Assembly: GCA_907163375.1 (NCBI GenBank)
Contig: CAJQUW010006859.1
Location: forward strand, 1-64,000
Source: Prostheceraeus crozeri
Lineage: Eukaryota > Platyhelminthes > Polycladida > Euryleptidae
Reading direction: 5' to 3'
Length of the DNA: 64,000 bases
Shown here: piece after piece, positions 49,985-61,198 of the stretch
Layout: each line of letters starts with the position of its first letter
Numbering within the stretch: position 1 is the stretch's first letter
Translations under genes and position numbers: made by a program
The notes under the pieces: generated by a model
The model's input: only the letters and a program-made list of their open reading frames with translations
The model's database searches: none
Told to the model about the DNA's origin: nothing

Positions 49985-50414
49985 ACCTTACCATACATAG
50001 TCCAAACCATAATATTTCATCAAATAATTTTTCGTAATCCCTGATCAGTAGATAGTCATCATTTCATGAAAACAGATTCATGACATTACTTACAAATTTC
50101 CTGTCTAGTTTGTTTACGATCTGTCGCAATTGCAATCAGAGATTCTTTGGGAAAGTTTTCAATAACAGCTGAACACAGGCGCTACTGCCATAATCATGTT
50201 TGATTTCGCTTTTACAGTTCTTTTTCAACGTTAATGGAACTTGGTTGATGTTCCTGATACTTCCACTGATGTTTCCGGGTGGTCTCAAACCTTACCGCAA
50301 TACTGCAACATTCAGAGACTATCGTAATCTGTTCATTTCATGTGGAGCATCATTTATTGTATTTCACATCAAATGTAGAACAAAACTCCTACGGATTAAT
50401 GCCTCCTCTTTCAG

Positions 50415-50504
50415 AGCAACACTGATGAGATGTCTCAACGTCTACGACAACTTGAAGAGGAGAACAAAGCGATGAAAGACAATGTAACTCTATTTGAATC
50501 TCAG
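50415..50504 (+). CDS. Exon C of the NCKAP5-like coiled-coil gene
   Basis: 90 bp after a 'gcctcctctttcag' acceptor, ending CAG|GTAAGA. It encodes exactly 30 residues in phase 0: SNTDEMSQRLRQLEEENKAM followed by KDNVTLFESQ. The stretch RLRQLEEENKAMKDNV is strongly heptad-like, with Glu, Lys and Arg at outer positions. The acceptor could instead be two bases later, but only this choice keeps the frame open with exon B. The frame-shifted open reading at 50200-50475 is a shadow. Exon C lies between inverted repeat pairs on both sides. Confidence 0.82.
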
Positions 50505-50862
50505 GTAAGACTTATCATACAAGTGGCATGGAAATACATATCATCAGTGATGCTGTAAAGAACATTGGAGAGAGAGTTTGCACCTAAAAAAGTACACGGA
50601 AGTAAAAATAGATATTTAGGGAAATATTCATGACTTGATATCAATAAACGCGGACGAATTGACATGTGGAAATCGGTATTCACATTTCAAACACACCAAG
50701 TGGTACATCCAGAATTCCATACCAAAAGTACTCCTGGATATTCTGTCTCAGTTGAGATAAGACTCCTGAACCCCGAACATGTTGTGCTTCTGTTTAATTT
50801 TCCCGTGCGACCACTATTTATTCTCAACTGCGCGTCAGTCGTCGTATTCAAGGAAGTCCAAG
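50505..50862. other. Intron 3 start, no feature recognised
   Basis: Nothing that I can support. Confidence 0.5.
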
Positions 50863-51229
50863 GTCTGTTCTTCTTTTCTTTTCTTTTTTCCCCCCAACAT
50901 TTTCCAATTTCATCAAAAAGCTCAAGTTATCCACATTGGATTTAGAATTGATCTGTCTCTGAGAGGTCTTACTTGAACCTTGGGATGAAGGATTGGTCCC
51001 TTGGATGCCCAGTTAGAACACAAGATACAGCTGTGATCATGAACTTCGTGGCATAGTTGTCTACATAGAACAACCAGAGTCTGCAATGAATTTTCTACAA
51101 ACCAGAGACATTTTACACACTCAACGCTTTTGCGACAGTAGTGAGACTGCACTTAGGAACAAGAGAATGCAACACTCGCGGGTGTCAGTCAACAAGACAA
51201 ATGCGAGTAAGGGGGAAGAATAGAAGTAC
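50863..51229 (-). mobile_element. TIR element family E, copy 2
   Basis: Inverse copy of 41245-41645: 'cagctgtgatcatgaacttc', 'cacattggatttagaatt' and the end 'gggggaagaatagaagtac' match. The lower-coordinate end is eroded ('cttttttccccccaacattt'). Confidence 0.75.
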
Positions 51230-51463
51230 AAATTTTCTTCCCTGAAATTGAAAAGATGATTACAGCAAGTGACTGAATGCAAACTACTGTTAATTAGTTG
51301 TAATCGGCTGTGGTACAAATGCATATTCGCGAACAAATCAACAAATGACTCCTTAACTTTCATTGCACAACACTCCTTTTCGATGATCTTGACGTTGATG
51401 CTGCACAATGCATGGTAATGAAAATTTTCTGTGTTAAGAAGATACCTTTGCATAGGGGAAAAC
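51230..51463. other. Intron 3, no feature recognised
   Basis: Spacer between two mobile elements; nothing else seen. Confidence 0.5.
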
Positions 51464-51719
51464 CATAGAAATAAACTGTTTATCTGAAGTTCGCTAGAAT
51501 GGAAATTGACTCAAGGTCGCGGCACATCCGGGGGAACTAAGTTGGGGCATGAAGAACCAATTAAAAGCTTCGATTTACTCATGTGACTGATTCTAACCCA
51601 ATGATACAGACGTTGGCAGGTGCATCTAAGTGAAAATGCGTGCGGTTTGTGTGCCGTTATTGTGCATTGCATGAAGCTTAATTTCCATTCTAGAGGTTTT
51701 ATTGTTGTCAATTTCTATA
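51464..51719 (-). mobile_element. hAT-like MITE family B, copy 2
   Basis: 256 bp, inverse of 31637-31893. The ends are 'catagaaataaactg' and 'gtcaatttctata'; flanks 'gggaaaac' and 'aggaaagc' agree at 6 of 8 positions. The interior is about 90% identical to copy 1 by eye. Confidence 0.87.
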
Positions 51720-52239
51720 AGGAAAGCGGAATTTCAGATCTTCCAGGTTTTGCAACAAGCAATGGTGGGTAATTTAGGCAATGATACATCGATGTACGCA
51801 TATGACGGAGTTCATGTACATCAAAGGACATTAATATCAAACTAAAAATAAGTTCAAATGCGACTTAATGCAGTCACGAAAATAGAAATGCGACAAAGTT
51901 CACATGAAACAGGAAAGTACATTCACAGAAAAATATTTATAGGCAATGTACATGGCGGGATGTGCAAGTAGACTGCATAACCCGGGAAGTGAAAGCAGAT
52001 GAATCCTGCATTCAATTCGTTCCGAAAGATTGTCTCACAAGCATTGATATCAGATGAAGTATCATCTCAACGCAGTGAGAGTGCATTCACGAAATCATCT
52101 GTAACAAAGCTCAAAATGACGACAGAATCCGAAATTATGAACCGAATTACCTCCTCAGATCCGGTTGCTGTCAGGTCTACCATCCACGGCCATCTTGCCA
52201 TTCATCCAGGCGGTAGATGTTTCCTCTGTCGTCAATCGT
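51720..52239. other. Intron 3, no feature recognised
   Basis: An 80-codon frame at 51999-52241 has no known domain. Confidence 0.5.
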
Positions 52240-52860
52240 AACTGAAGTCCGCTAACGTGCAGATAACACATACAATAAAATACAAAAATTAATTGTCTAT
52301 AAAAAATGTAAGATAGTCCTGAAAAGGACTCATTAAGCGTTCACTGGGCTGTACACACATATTCTCAAAAGTTCACCCAGACAAGAACGAAGATATAGAA
52401 ATGAAATTGGACAAAACAACACTAAAACAAATATATACAAGAATATATACGAGGGGCTCATCAGCAAGATGACCAACTGCTTCCGTCTCGCTTTGGGGTC
52501 CTTAAACATCCTGGACGAATAAGCAGGAGTGAATAAGCAGTGGCGGACCCACGCCATAGGCTCACCCCATAAAACAAAAATAAAATACACAGAAATAGCG
52601 GTTCTCAAAATACTGTGGATGCACTCAAATCATACCACATTGGACAGACAACTGTCTGCTTGAAAACAAGCCAAACTTTAGCAGGAGTGAAAAATGCTTA
52701 TGTAGAAGTTTTTCCATGCATCTTCTTAAATCACATAAAAGATAACCTGCAAAAATTGTACTACCCATATAGGAAGGAGGAAGACTTTCAGGAAAGGTGA
52801 ACAATACAACTTCAAAAGGGAAATCATCAACCTTGTCACACACTGATGAGTCAAGGGAAC
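52240..52860 (-). mobile_element. Penelope-type reverse transcriptase fragment, copy 2
   Basis: Inverse copy of 42950-43640. The minus strand reads KVDDFPFEVVLFTFPES, then YMGSTIFAG, then LLCDLRRCMEKLL and LLLKFGLFSSRQLSVQC. It is shorter inside than copy 1. Both copies begin and end at the same points of the element, which suggests duplication of an already truncated copy, or a truncated family that spread. Broken fragment. Confidence 0.6.
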
Positions 52861-53913
52861 CCATCTGAGGCGACTGGAGTGGTGGTGGGTGACCTTCTTA
52901 GGGACAAAGGGGTGTTTCTAGTTGAAGGGGCCACCTAACTTTGTCATTAGGGGCCTCCATTTCAAGTGAAATTGACACTCTTTCGAGCCTACCTCGAATG
53001 GAAAAGGGCCCTCTCATGGTTATTGTGCAAACTTCTATAAACTTGATGTTTTGTAGCCAATAATTTTTAAGGTAATTTTAAAAGGTGTAATTTCCAACGG
53101 ACTCGCAATAGTGAGCCGCAGAAATGTTTGGTCGTTTATCGTTTACACTTGACGGAAATCCTCCAAACAGAAGACCCGCCGATATAAGGAAATAGGGATT
53201 GACACAAATTGACCTTGTTGTATCTCATATTGAGTCTGAGGCATTACTAAGGCAATAGGCCATCAAATTCAAATAGTGCTATCATATTGTATTCTGTAAT
53301 TGCTCATTGCGAAGGAGAAGGCGACTGCACCGTCTTGACAATGCCCCGAGTCGGATAATTCACTGGTTTAAGTGCGGATTTTATTTGAGAAAACTCACAA
53401 GTACATGAACCTACGTGAAGTTTACTCTTACTTATATGAGGATTGAATCAAACACACTGGAATGTTCATTTCGAAAGAAAGTTTTCGCAATCTCTGAGGG
53501 TTATCGAAGGAAATCCTTGTGATTAGTCTTACGACGCTAATTCTCGGAAGTCATCTCCGCTATTCTACTTTCTGTTGATTAACCATCAGTTAGGCAGATC
53601 GACTTTTTTCTTCACCGCTTCGCTAACATCCTGCAGTCAACCTGTGCGGGGTGGAGTGAGGGTCAACGCCAAGTGTTTGTGGAACTTGGCAAGCGGGGAA
53701 AACATCAATCAGCGTTCTCTGAACACATCCCACGAGACGAAAATGGCCGGGCGCAGAGGGACCTTTACAAGCGGAAAACAGATGTAGATCGAAGCGGTAG
53801 CAGCAATAGTGGGAGAAAAGAGGAATTGTATCTGAAAGAAGACATCATAATGCAAGTGATGAAATAGGGAGAAGGAATATAATTTAGTCACTTCAATGAT
53901 ATTTGCAGGATCC
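52861..53913. other. Intron 3, one candidate frame
   Basis: A frame at 53637-53864 follows a fair acceptor ('ttttttcttcaccgcttcgc' then 'ctgcag') and reads charged, Lys/Arg-rich text to a stop. It could be an alternative terminal exon in the right phase or chance; I do not call it. Confidence 0.4.
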
Positions 53914-54077
53914 TTGACAACAAAGGTCTGTCGTAGTATATTGAATATCTAAAGAGAATGACAATACAAGACACCAACACCCTTGATTCCCCGACCGCAC
54001 TCGCCCGACTCAGGAATCGAACCAAAGTCCGCGGTGGAGACGAGCTCGTACCTTCTTCACTAGGCCACGCTGACGCT
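53914..54077 (-). mobile_element. tRNA-derived SINE, family 2, copy 1
   Basis: On the minus strand the head is tRNA-like: 'tcagcgtggcctagtgaag', with B box 'ggttcgattcc' about 60 bp downstream. Then come 'aggcgagtgcggtcgggg', 'aatcaagggtgttggtgtc' and a tail reaching 'gacagacctttgttgtcaa'. Unrelated to family 1. Two more copies lie at 54919-55328 and 55484-55640. Confidence 0.85.
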
Positions 54078-54182
54078 TCAAAAGCAGGGAGTCGGAGTCC
54101 CGGACTCCTGCCCATAACAAGACCCGAAATATAATACAAACAAATTATTTATCCTCGTGCACATAGCTGTCACTGTTTTGAT

Positions 54183-54773
54183 GTCAACTTTCTCCCTCAA
54201 ACAAAAGTACAGAGACAGCAGTGCATGCATAAGCCTGTAATAGTTGAGGGAATGAACCGTGATAGTGACAAAAGGATTGTCTTTTCACTCGGTGATTTTA
54301 TTAGAGAAGACAAGCCTTCCTAGTCTCTATCACAGCTACGCACCAAAGGTCACATCTGAGACAAAAATGAAATACTAGTTTGTTTGAGAACATTATCCTC
54401 TTACCCTCACATCAATCGTGTGTGATGGCTCATCCAAAGCGCATATTGAAATAGAAAGTGTAGCCATATTTTTTCTAGAAGGATGGGAGATTTTTCTGCC
54501 TGGTAGAAACTGGAGAAAACCGGTGAAGCACACATCAACAAGATGGGAGGAGCCGATTCGCATGCATCCAACTTGAAGCGACATTTGATAAGCTTTCATT
54601 GTAAATGATTGATAATTGATACAGCAATGATCTCTAAAAATAGGTTCAAGTAATCCTATAATGATCTATGATTTAGGTTGCCAGTTTATTTTTCAAAAAA
54701 CTAGGCGATATATACTTGCCACCCGAAGTCGGAGTCGGAGTCCTATCAAAATGATAGGACTCCGCATCCCTGT
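54183..54773 (-). repeat. Dispersed repeat D, copy 2
   Basis: Inverse of 39782-40363 along its whole length, ending with 'ggagtcctatcaaaatgata' and 'ggactcc', a perfect small hairpin. Confidence 0.85.
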
Positions 54774-54780
54774 TCAAAAG

Positions 54781-54868
54781 GAATGCGAGTGAAGGCAGAA
54801 GTCATCTCCAATTAATATCGACAGCTTATTGTCATATTATTATTAACAGAATACCACCAGCATTCATG
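54781..54868. repeat. Repeat F, also flanking SINE family 2
   Basis: 'gagtgaaggcagaagtcatc' to 'gcattcatgttg' recurs directly at about 55338-55425 and partly in inverse at 55430-55485. Confidence 0.8.
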
Positions 54869-54918
54869 TTGTAGCGAGACAGCATATCAGCATGTCATAC
54901 GACTACGTTACACAGGAG

Positions 54919-55328
54919 ATTGACAACAAAGGTCTGTCGCAGACATAGAGATTGATAACAATGAAACCTCCAGATTGGAAGATTGGAAGTAGAGCTTCAC
55001 GAAATACACAATAGTGGCACAAAAGTCGCACGCATTTTCACATGGATACACTTGTGAACGGTTGAATCATTGTTGATTCATGCCCCAACTTAGCTCCCCC
55101 GGATGTGTTGCGACTTTGAGTCAACTTCCATCCTATTCAACTTCAGATAAACAATCTATTTCTATGGTCGTAGTACATTGAATATCTAAAGAGAGTGACA
55201 ACTATTAAGTCAATATAAGACGCCAACACCCTTGATTCCCCGACCGCACTCGCCTGACCCAGGAATCGAACCAAAGTCTGCGGTGGAGACGGACTCGCAC
55301 CTTCTTCACTAGACCACGCTGACGGCAC
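54919..55328 (-). mobile_element. tRNA-derived SINE, family 2, copy 2 (interrupted)
   Basis: Same structure as 53914-54077, but its tail is split by a family B element at 54944-55166. The words 'ttgacaacaaaggtctgtcg' and 'tagtacattgaatatc', contiguous in copy 1, are separated here. Confidence 0.85.
54944..55166 (+). mobile_element. hAT-like MITE family B, copy 3
   Basis: 223 bp, ends 'catagagattg' and 'caatctatttctatg'. Flanking 8-mers 'gtcgcaga' and 'gtcgtagt' agree at 6 of 8. The paralogous empty site at 53934-53945 reads 'gtcgtagt' once only, which confirms the 8-bp target duplication. Confidence 0.9.
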
Positions 55329-55640
55329 GACAGGAATGTGAGTGAAGGCAGAAGTCATCTCCAATTAATGTGGACAGCTTATTGTCTTACTATTATTGAC
55401 AGAATGTTTCCTGCATTCATGTTGTCCCAATAAGCTGTCGATATCAATTGGAGATGACTTCTGCCTTCACCCGCATTCCTGTTGTGCCGTAAGCGTGGCC
55501 TATTTAAGAAGGTGCGAGCTCGTCCCCGCCGCAGACTTCGGTTCGATTCTTGGGTCAGGCGAGTGCGGTCGGGGAATCAAGGGTGTTGGTGTCATTTATT
55601 GACTTAAATGTAGTCATTCTCTTCAGATATTCAGTTCAGA
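55175..55640. repeat. Head-to-head palindrome of SINE 2 plus repeat F
   Basis: The left arm (about 55175-55385) and right arm (about 55427-55640) are inverse copies: SINE family 2, 'gacggcacgacagg' or 'cctgttgtgccgt', and the F segment. The centre near 55385-55427 is AT-rich. Confidence 0.85.
55484..55640 (+). mobile_element. tRNA-derived SINE, family 2, copy 3
   Basis: Plus-strand copy: 'taagcgtggcctatttaag', B box 'ggttcgattct', 'aatcaagggtgttggtgtc', and a tail ending near 'ctcttcagatattcag'. Confidence 0.85.
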
Positions 55641-57154
55641 TCCTTGCTAACTGCTCAAAGTAGAATAGGACGTGTTGGGTGGGGTTGATTGAGACTGGAT
55701 TCACACGGTGACCGGGATGTGTTGTAAGCGAATTATATAAAGTACTTCCAAATGATTCCAATCAAATGGGTTGGGTTTCATCAGTCGTAAACAGGTTTGA
55801 AATAGCGACGTTGTAGTCATACAACAAGCACGTATACCCTCAAACCTCAATGCCTTGTCGAGTGCGAGCTGGAATCATGCAAGGCACATGGAGTGCGGAT
55901 TCATTTAGAACTCATCGCCAGGCTACCTTTGAAAATATGTAATGACTAATGAGGAAGGTTGCTGCAAGACGACTCGGATACATCCATGAGCTTGTGAGTC
56001 TCTTACTCCCTCACCCCTTAAATCCGCCCCCTGTGTTGGAGGTGCAGGGCTGTTACCCGCGCCTAATGAAGCCCCAGCATGTATCGTGATGGTTGCATTT
56101 GATGAGATGTGATGAATTTGTCATAGACAGGTAACTCAGGGAAATCTGGAAAACAATACCTGCCGGATGCAATTTGTAGATCAGCTTTGGATCGTAAATC
56201 GCTTGTCAGCAGAAGCAAAACTGGGGAAGATCGTTGTCATACTTGAGTTATGAGTCTGGGTTACTCAGCTCACAGCAGTAGCTATCTTTCTAAATTATAA
56301 ATAATGCGGAAATTAGTCGTGTTTGATCAGTCTTGGCTATTTCTGTTTCAGACTCATAGATTATCGATTCGGGGGTTTCTGATGAATAATAAGTTTGAGA
56401 CGCCTCTCTTGTGTAATCCTATTTTCCTTTACTATATAAATAAATGATTTATAATGAACACATTCGTCCGCATATTTGGTAATGATTTAGACCAAATGTT
56501 TACTTCTGCGGAATCTAAAAATGCGTCAGACGAAAGAAAAGAATATACTACTGAATACGAATGGAGCATCAGAAGCTTGTTGAATAAAGACACTGCTTCC
56601 ACTCAAGTCTTCTATATCACTAGTTTTTCGAATGGGAATTAGTCTATCACGGCATGATGTCTTGTGATTATGTACTGAAGTTCGTGCCGAACTTGTCTTG
56701 CTTGCACCTCACCACTTGCTCGTCTCTCATCCAATTAAGCTATCAAATAACAGGCAATGGACATTCTATGACATTCTATTCATAATATGACGTAAATTTT
56801 ACATTAATGTTGTGCGAATTGGCTTTCTACAACGTTGAGTAATGTATAAGAGTATAACAGTAATGTGAATGTTGCTGAAATATTCACTTAATCCACTCGA
56901 TGTACAAAATCATACCAGCAAGCTAAGCGTGATGACAACCTTCATATACTGACAGCTCTAGGAGGAAGTTAAAAAGAGGTTCTGGCTCGAAGTTTTCAAT
57001 TTTATTGGCAAAAGTAAAAATAAAATTGACTGTGGCACAGCGTGACGGGCCTTCGGCGCCCAGCGCCTTCTTACAGTCGATAGTCAAATGGAGGTCAGCA
57101 TACTTGGTGTGAAGATTTATAAAGAAGTGAATGATATTAAGAATTGCGTTGTTT
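55641..57154. other. Intron 3, no feature recognised
   Basis: A 62-codon frame at 56454-56642 has no known domain. Otherwise plain intron. Confidence 0.5.
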
Positions 57155-58672
57155 GTTGAATTTTTTTTGCGTTTATTTGTTTATCATCAAATGGTAATCA
57201 GTACAAGACAGTTTTGAATTGTTCGTACAAGTAAAAGAAACAGTAATCAATACAGAAAATTAAAGAAAGGCAAGATGTAGGGTATGATGAGATACCAGTT
57301 CAACAAATGGAGTGTCTCAAGGGGGAGTTCTACTGAGGTCTTTATTTATCAGTGCAGTTGTATACGGGAAAAAGAGTTCTTTCTTTTCAAAGTTCGGCAC
57401 ATGACCACACTGTATTGGCTTTGCATTCTTTTCGTAATGCAGTCGTGAATGATGTGGGATTTGGTATTTGCGATTTGTCTAAAAAGCTTTTTGCTTCTTT
57501 CATTACGTCTTACTTGAATTTCTCCTCTCTTGCATTGGCATAGTCGAACGTTGTTGTTGCCATAGTATAGGTTGTAAATTAGCCTGTGAGCTCTGTTATC
57601 CAACTTCTGCAACATTTGTGACATATTCTGGTCCAAACCAACAAACACGGGACAGGCGCATTCTATCAATGATCGAACAAAGTGTTGTAGACTATGTGCA
57701 GTTCCTTCTTTATTAATCATTTCTTTAAGCGTCGGAGAACATGGAATCTTTGACTTGCTTTTGAATACAACATTTTACATGTGATTTCCAATTCATCTTT
57801 TCGTTAAAAAGAACCCCAAGAACTCGCATTTCTTGGACTCGTGGAATAGGGGTTCGGGACGAGAACTTTCTTCCTTGTTTGGCTACTATCATCATTTTTG
57901 ACTTATTCTTGTTCAGCACTAATTTATTCTTTGAGCACCATTCCCAGATCTTGTGTTTCGTGATTGATAGATTTTACTATTTCTGCTTCATCTGTAGTTT
58001 TCAGGGGTACCACAATGTTGACATCGTCGGCAAACTTGACAGTTACAACGTCGGGAGAGTCAGAAATGAGGCAATTGGTGAATATAGAAAACAAAGCCGG
58101 GGATAATATATATATATATAACATATAAGCCGGGATTATATGTGACACTTGGCATTGTAGCTGCAGCGACTTCATCCCTCTATCGTATCGACGGAAAACA
58201 CTTGCATTTCGATTATTTTTGAATATTATGGAAGATTTTCAGCATCCGCTTCGTCACCTACTGCTGCCTATAATGATTCACTCTGGTCAATTCCAACTGC
58301 CCATTTCACGAACATCCCTAAATCAACGGACGTTCATCATTAGCATGTCAAAGCTTTATAACTCTGGCTTTACTTTGTAACTTTGTAAATGAACACTCTT
58401 TTTTCTTGTTATGTTTCGGTTCACTTGAAAGTCTATGTCTCTTGGGGCCCTACGATTCTTATTATTGGGGCTGTTGTAATTTTCTATAAATATACGCTGA
58501 TTATTATTATTATTATTATAATACTGAGGCTTGAGGGACGCCTTTGTTCAACGAAATGCACTTTGAAAGGTCACACTACCAGCCCGTATTTTCGCAGTTC
58601 TTCCTTTGAGATAGTTTTGAATCCAAAGAATGAAGCCATTTGAAAAATTTGCATTCTGAAGAGGTGATTTTG
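57155..58672 (-). mobile_element. Truncated LINE, CR1/L2-like, with insertion
   Basis: Minus-strand order: FSNGFILWIQNYLKGR and the start of the GVPQ box (58660-58525). Then an interruption of about 415 bp. Then SPALFSIFTNCLISDSPDVV and the catalytic FADD (about 58034-58023), VLGVLFNEKMNWKSHV (57800s), RSLIECACPVFVGL and LDNRAHRLIYN (57600s). The coding part stops near 57350, and an A-rich end near 57155 looks like the 3' tail. Several frame changes and the missing 5' part mark it as dead. The inserted block ends in (ATT)n at 58500-58520 on its plus strand, like the tail of another small retroelement. Confidence 0.85.
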
Positions 58673-59290
58673 AATTTGATTCTGAATTTGAGGTGATCAA
58701 AGTGAGAGGGCAGACTGTAGCAAGGTAATTCATGTCTTCTATTGATTGTTGGCTTCAAGTGTGAATTGCTTCAGTGAATGCTGTGTCTCGAGTGCTCGTC
58801 AGCTTAGCAATGAAATCGACTTGAAAATCCTCGATGCTACCTAGATCATTATGCTTGCTTTTAACATGCTCATAGAGAGCGCTGGATGCAGACTTATTAA
58901 TTATTGCACGTCTGTGTTCTGCGTGCCGAGTGGAGAATTTTCTTACAGTCTTGCTAATATAACATTCTCCACATTTATTGCATGTGTACCTATATACGTA
59001 TTTATCATTACATTTATACTTAGGCAAACATTGACAGACTTGACAGCTACACGTATTAGAGAAATTTTTATTTTTACCTATTTGGTTCGCAGTCTGTCTA
59101 CCGCATTCATTAATAACTGTAATAGGTAAGTCAAACTTCTTAATAGCTTTATTAATTTTTCCATTATATTTCTCACTGATAAATGGAACTTTAAAATTAC
59201 GATTATTTTGGTTTTTTATTTTATTTCTGCTTTTACGTTCTTGTTACTGTAGCCATTTTTAGTCAAATTATTAATCGTCAATCAGAGTTC
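58673..59290 (-). mobile_element. Penelope-like element fragment with GIY-YIG domain
   Basis: Minus strand: INNLTKNGYSNKNVKAEIK, then FKVPFISEKYNGKINKAIKK, a Cys-rich spacer (TCSCQVCQCLPKYKC), then the GIY-YIG nuclease: YVYRYTCNKCGECYISKT, STRHAEHR and, near the end, TRDTAFTEAIHT, followed by KPTINRRHE. This is the order expected for the C-terminal third of a Penelope-like element (RT end, linker, nuclease). It stops where the LINE at 57155-58672 begins. Broken 3' fragment; the RT core is absent. Confidence 0.78.
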
Positions 59291-61198
59291 TATCAGACGA
59301 ATAACGAGGAAGCATCATAGAGTGATTTCACCTGAAAATCAGCAATGATGTCTCTCTCCATGCTTTGAAGTATGGTTTTGATATTCATTGAATGAGTCAT
59401 TCTAATTTCTAGAAGCGAATGATGTTTCTTCCCATAATGACACTCGTCAATGGAGGATCACACATATTCAGGGACTCATTGATTCCAGCAGGTAATAAAT
59501 CCTGCAGAACAGTAGGTTTTCATATTCGCAGATTTCCAGCTCGAATCATTTTGGATGGAATCACATCCTAATCATCTCAGTTTCTCATCGTCAGATCAAT
59601 CATAAGCTGAAGTTCAGGACATTATTCTTTCCGTTACGCAATTGAACTTCAGAAACTTCCTTAAATAAAATCATTCACGTGAAATTGATGTTAAGTTTAT
59701 GACGAATATCTGCTGAGAACTGTGAAATACGAACCACAATCTTTGCAGGCTATTGTTTAAGTCACTCTTGTGAATTTTGAATTTAATGCATGTGATTTGA
59801 AGTTTTTATGGTCGGATATGTAAAGCTGAACAATGCCTCGATAAATAACGTCACAATAAAGTTAGAAATACTCACTCAAAGATTCAGTTTTAGAAAGGTG
59901 ACAACAGCCGTAAAACTCCAGTCTAACCGAAACAATGATGTGGAACATTGGTAAGATGAGGAGTTGTGCGGAGGCAATAATGCTCATACGTGCTTGAATG
60001 AAAACTCCTTGCTTCCATTAACCTCTCAATCTGATTGACAGATTTGAAGAAGATAGACAGCCATCAGTTTGACACTCTCAACATCCACAATAGATATCGG
60101 AGCAGCAGTTGAATCTTGAGCTTTTGGTATTAGCAAATGCAAGTAGCACTGTCCTACAGTAGCGTCCACTTGTCGCACAGTATCGGCGCAAGAAGTCACA
60201 GCCTAGTGTGTTCTAATTCACGTGCACGCACAGTTGTGAGACTGACAAGTAAAAAAGGGCGACTTCTTTGCAAGTGTGATGCAGTACATTGAACCGATTT
60301 CTATGCAATTGCAGAAACTCTACCTTAACGATTCAACGATTAAATCCAAAAATGAATGAGTTTCAAACATAGAGAAGTCTTTTAATTTTGTTCTCTGTAA
60401 GATGAACATTTCAAAGATTAGAAGATCCATCTGAACCGCTGATATCCAAGCAGAAAAGTTCTTGGATTGCGATGTCTAAAGAGAAAACATTTAGAGGCAT
60501 GCTCAAGTTGATGATTCTATGTTATACTCGTAGAAGTCAATTCTCTCCATCATAGCAGCAACAACTGAAAGTTAACCATGACGCTAGCTGCAAAGAGAAC
60601 AGAAAACATAACAGAGAGATAGAGAACATTCGGGTAAGTTGACAAACAATGTAGGAATATCTACATCTTCATCTATCCATAGACTTCCTGTAACAGAACA
60701 TTCTTCTACAATTTAGAATTTCTATGTTATAAGTATTGAAAAATGACGACAGGGTAATGCCATTGCTGCCTGCCGACAGCAGGCAGCAAAGTATAAACTG
60801 CCATTATTCCTGTATCATTGCACCATAGACTTAGAGATATAAGTAGACAATGCTTCCTACCTTGATTTCTGATTCTTCCTTGAGTCATTGATTTCTGTCT
60901 AAATGCAGCAAGATTGAGCAGAAATTGAGCGTTATGAATCCATGACAAGCCAATTAGACAATGAAAATCTACCTGTCGATAGTTTAGAAACGGTTTCAGA
61001 AATCATTGGTCACGCGGTCCGATATCTATGATTGATACAAATCATACATCGAGGAAGTAGTGTTAGCTTGGCAGAAAACTGTGGCGACAATTCGGCTACA
61101 CCACTCTCGTGTAATCACTCTTGGTGCAATCTTAAAATGCACAACCGAAAAGGCAATAATTATGTGTTTTTTATTCTAATGAGCTGTGTTTTTTTCAG
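59291..61198. other. Intron 3 end
   Basis: No repeat or gene recognised. The acceptor before exon D is 'gagctgtgtttttttcag'. Confidence 0.55.

Noticed and set aside
50200-50475. 91-codon frame over exon C
   Set aside because: Shadow frame running through the acceptor.
53637-53867. Possible alternative terminal exon or nuclease fragment
   Set aside because: The acceptor and phase fit, but there is no family match; a weak likeness to a GIY-YIG core (VFVELGKRG...FSEH) lacks key residues.
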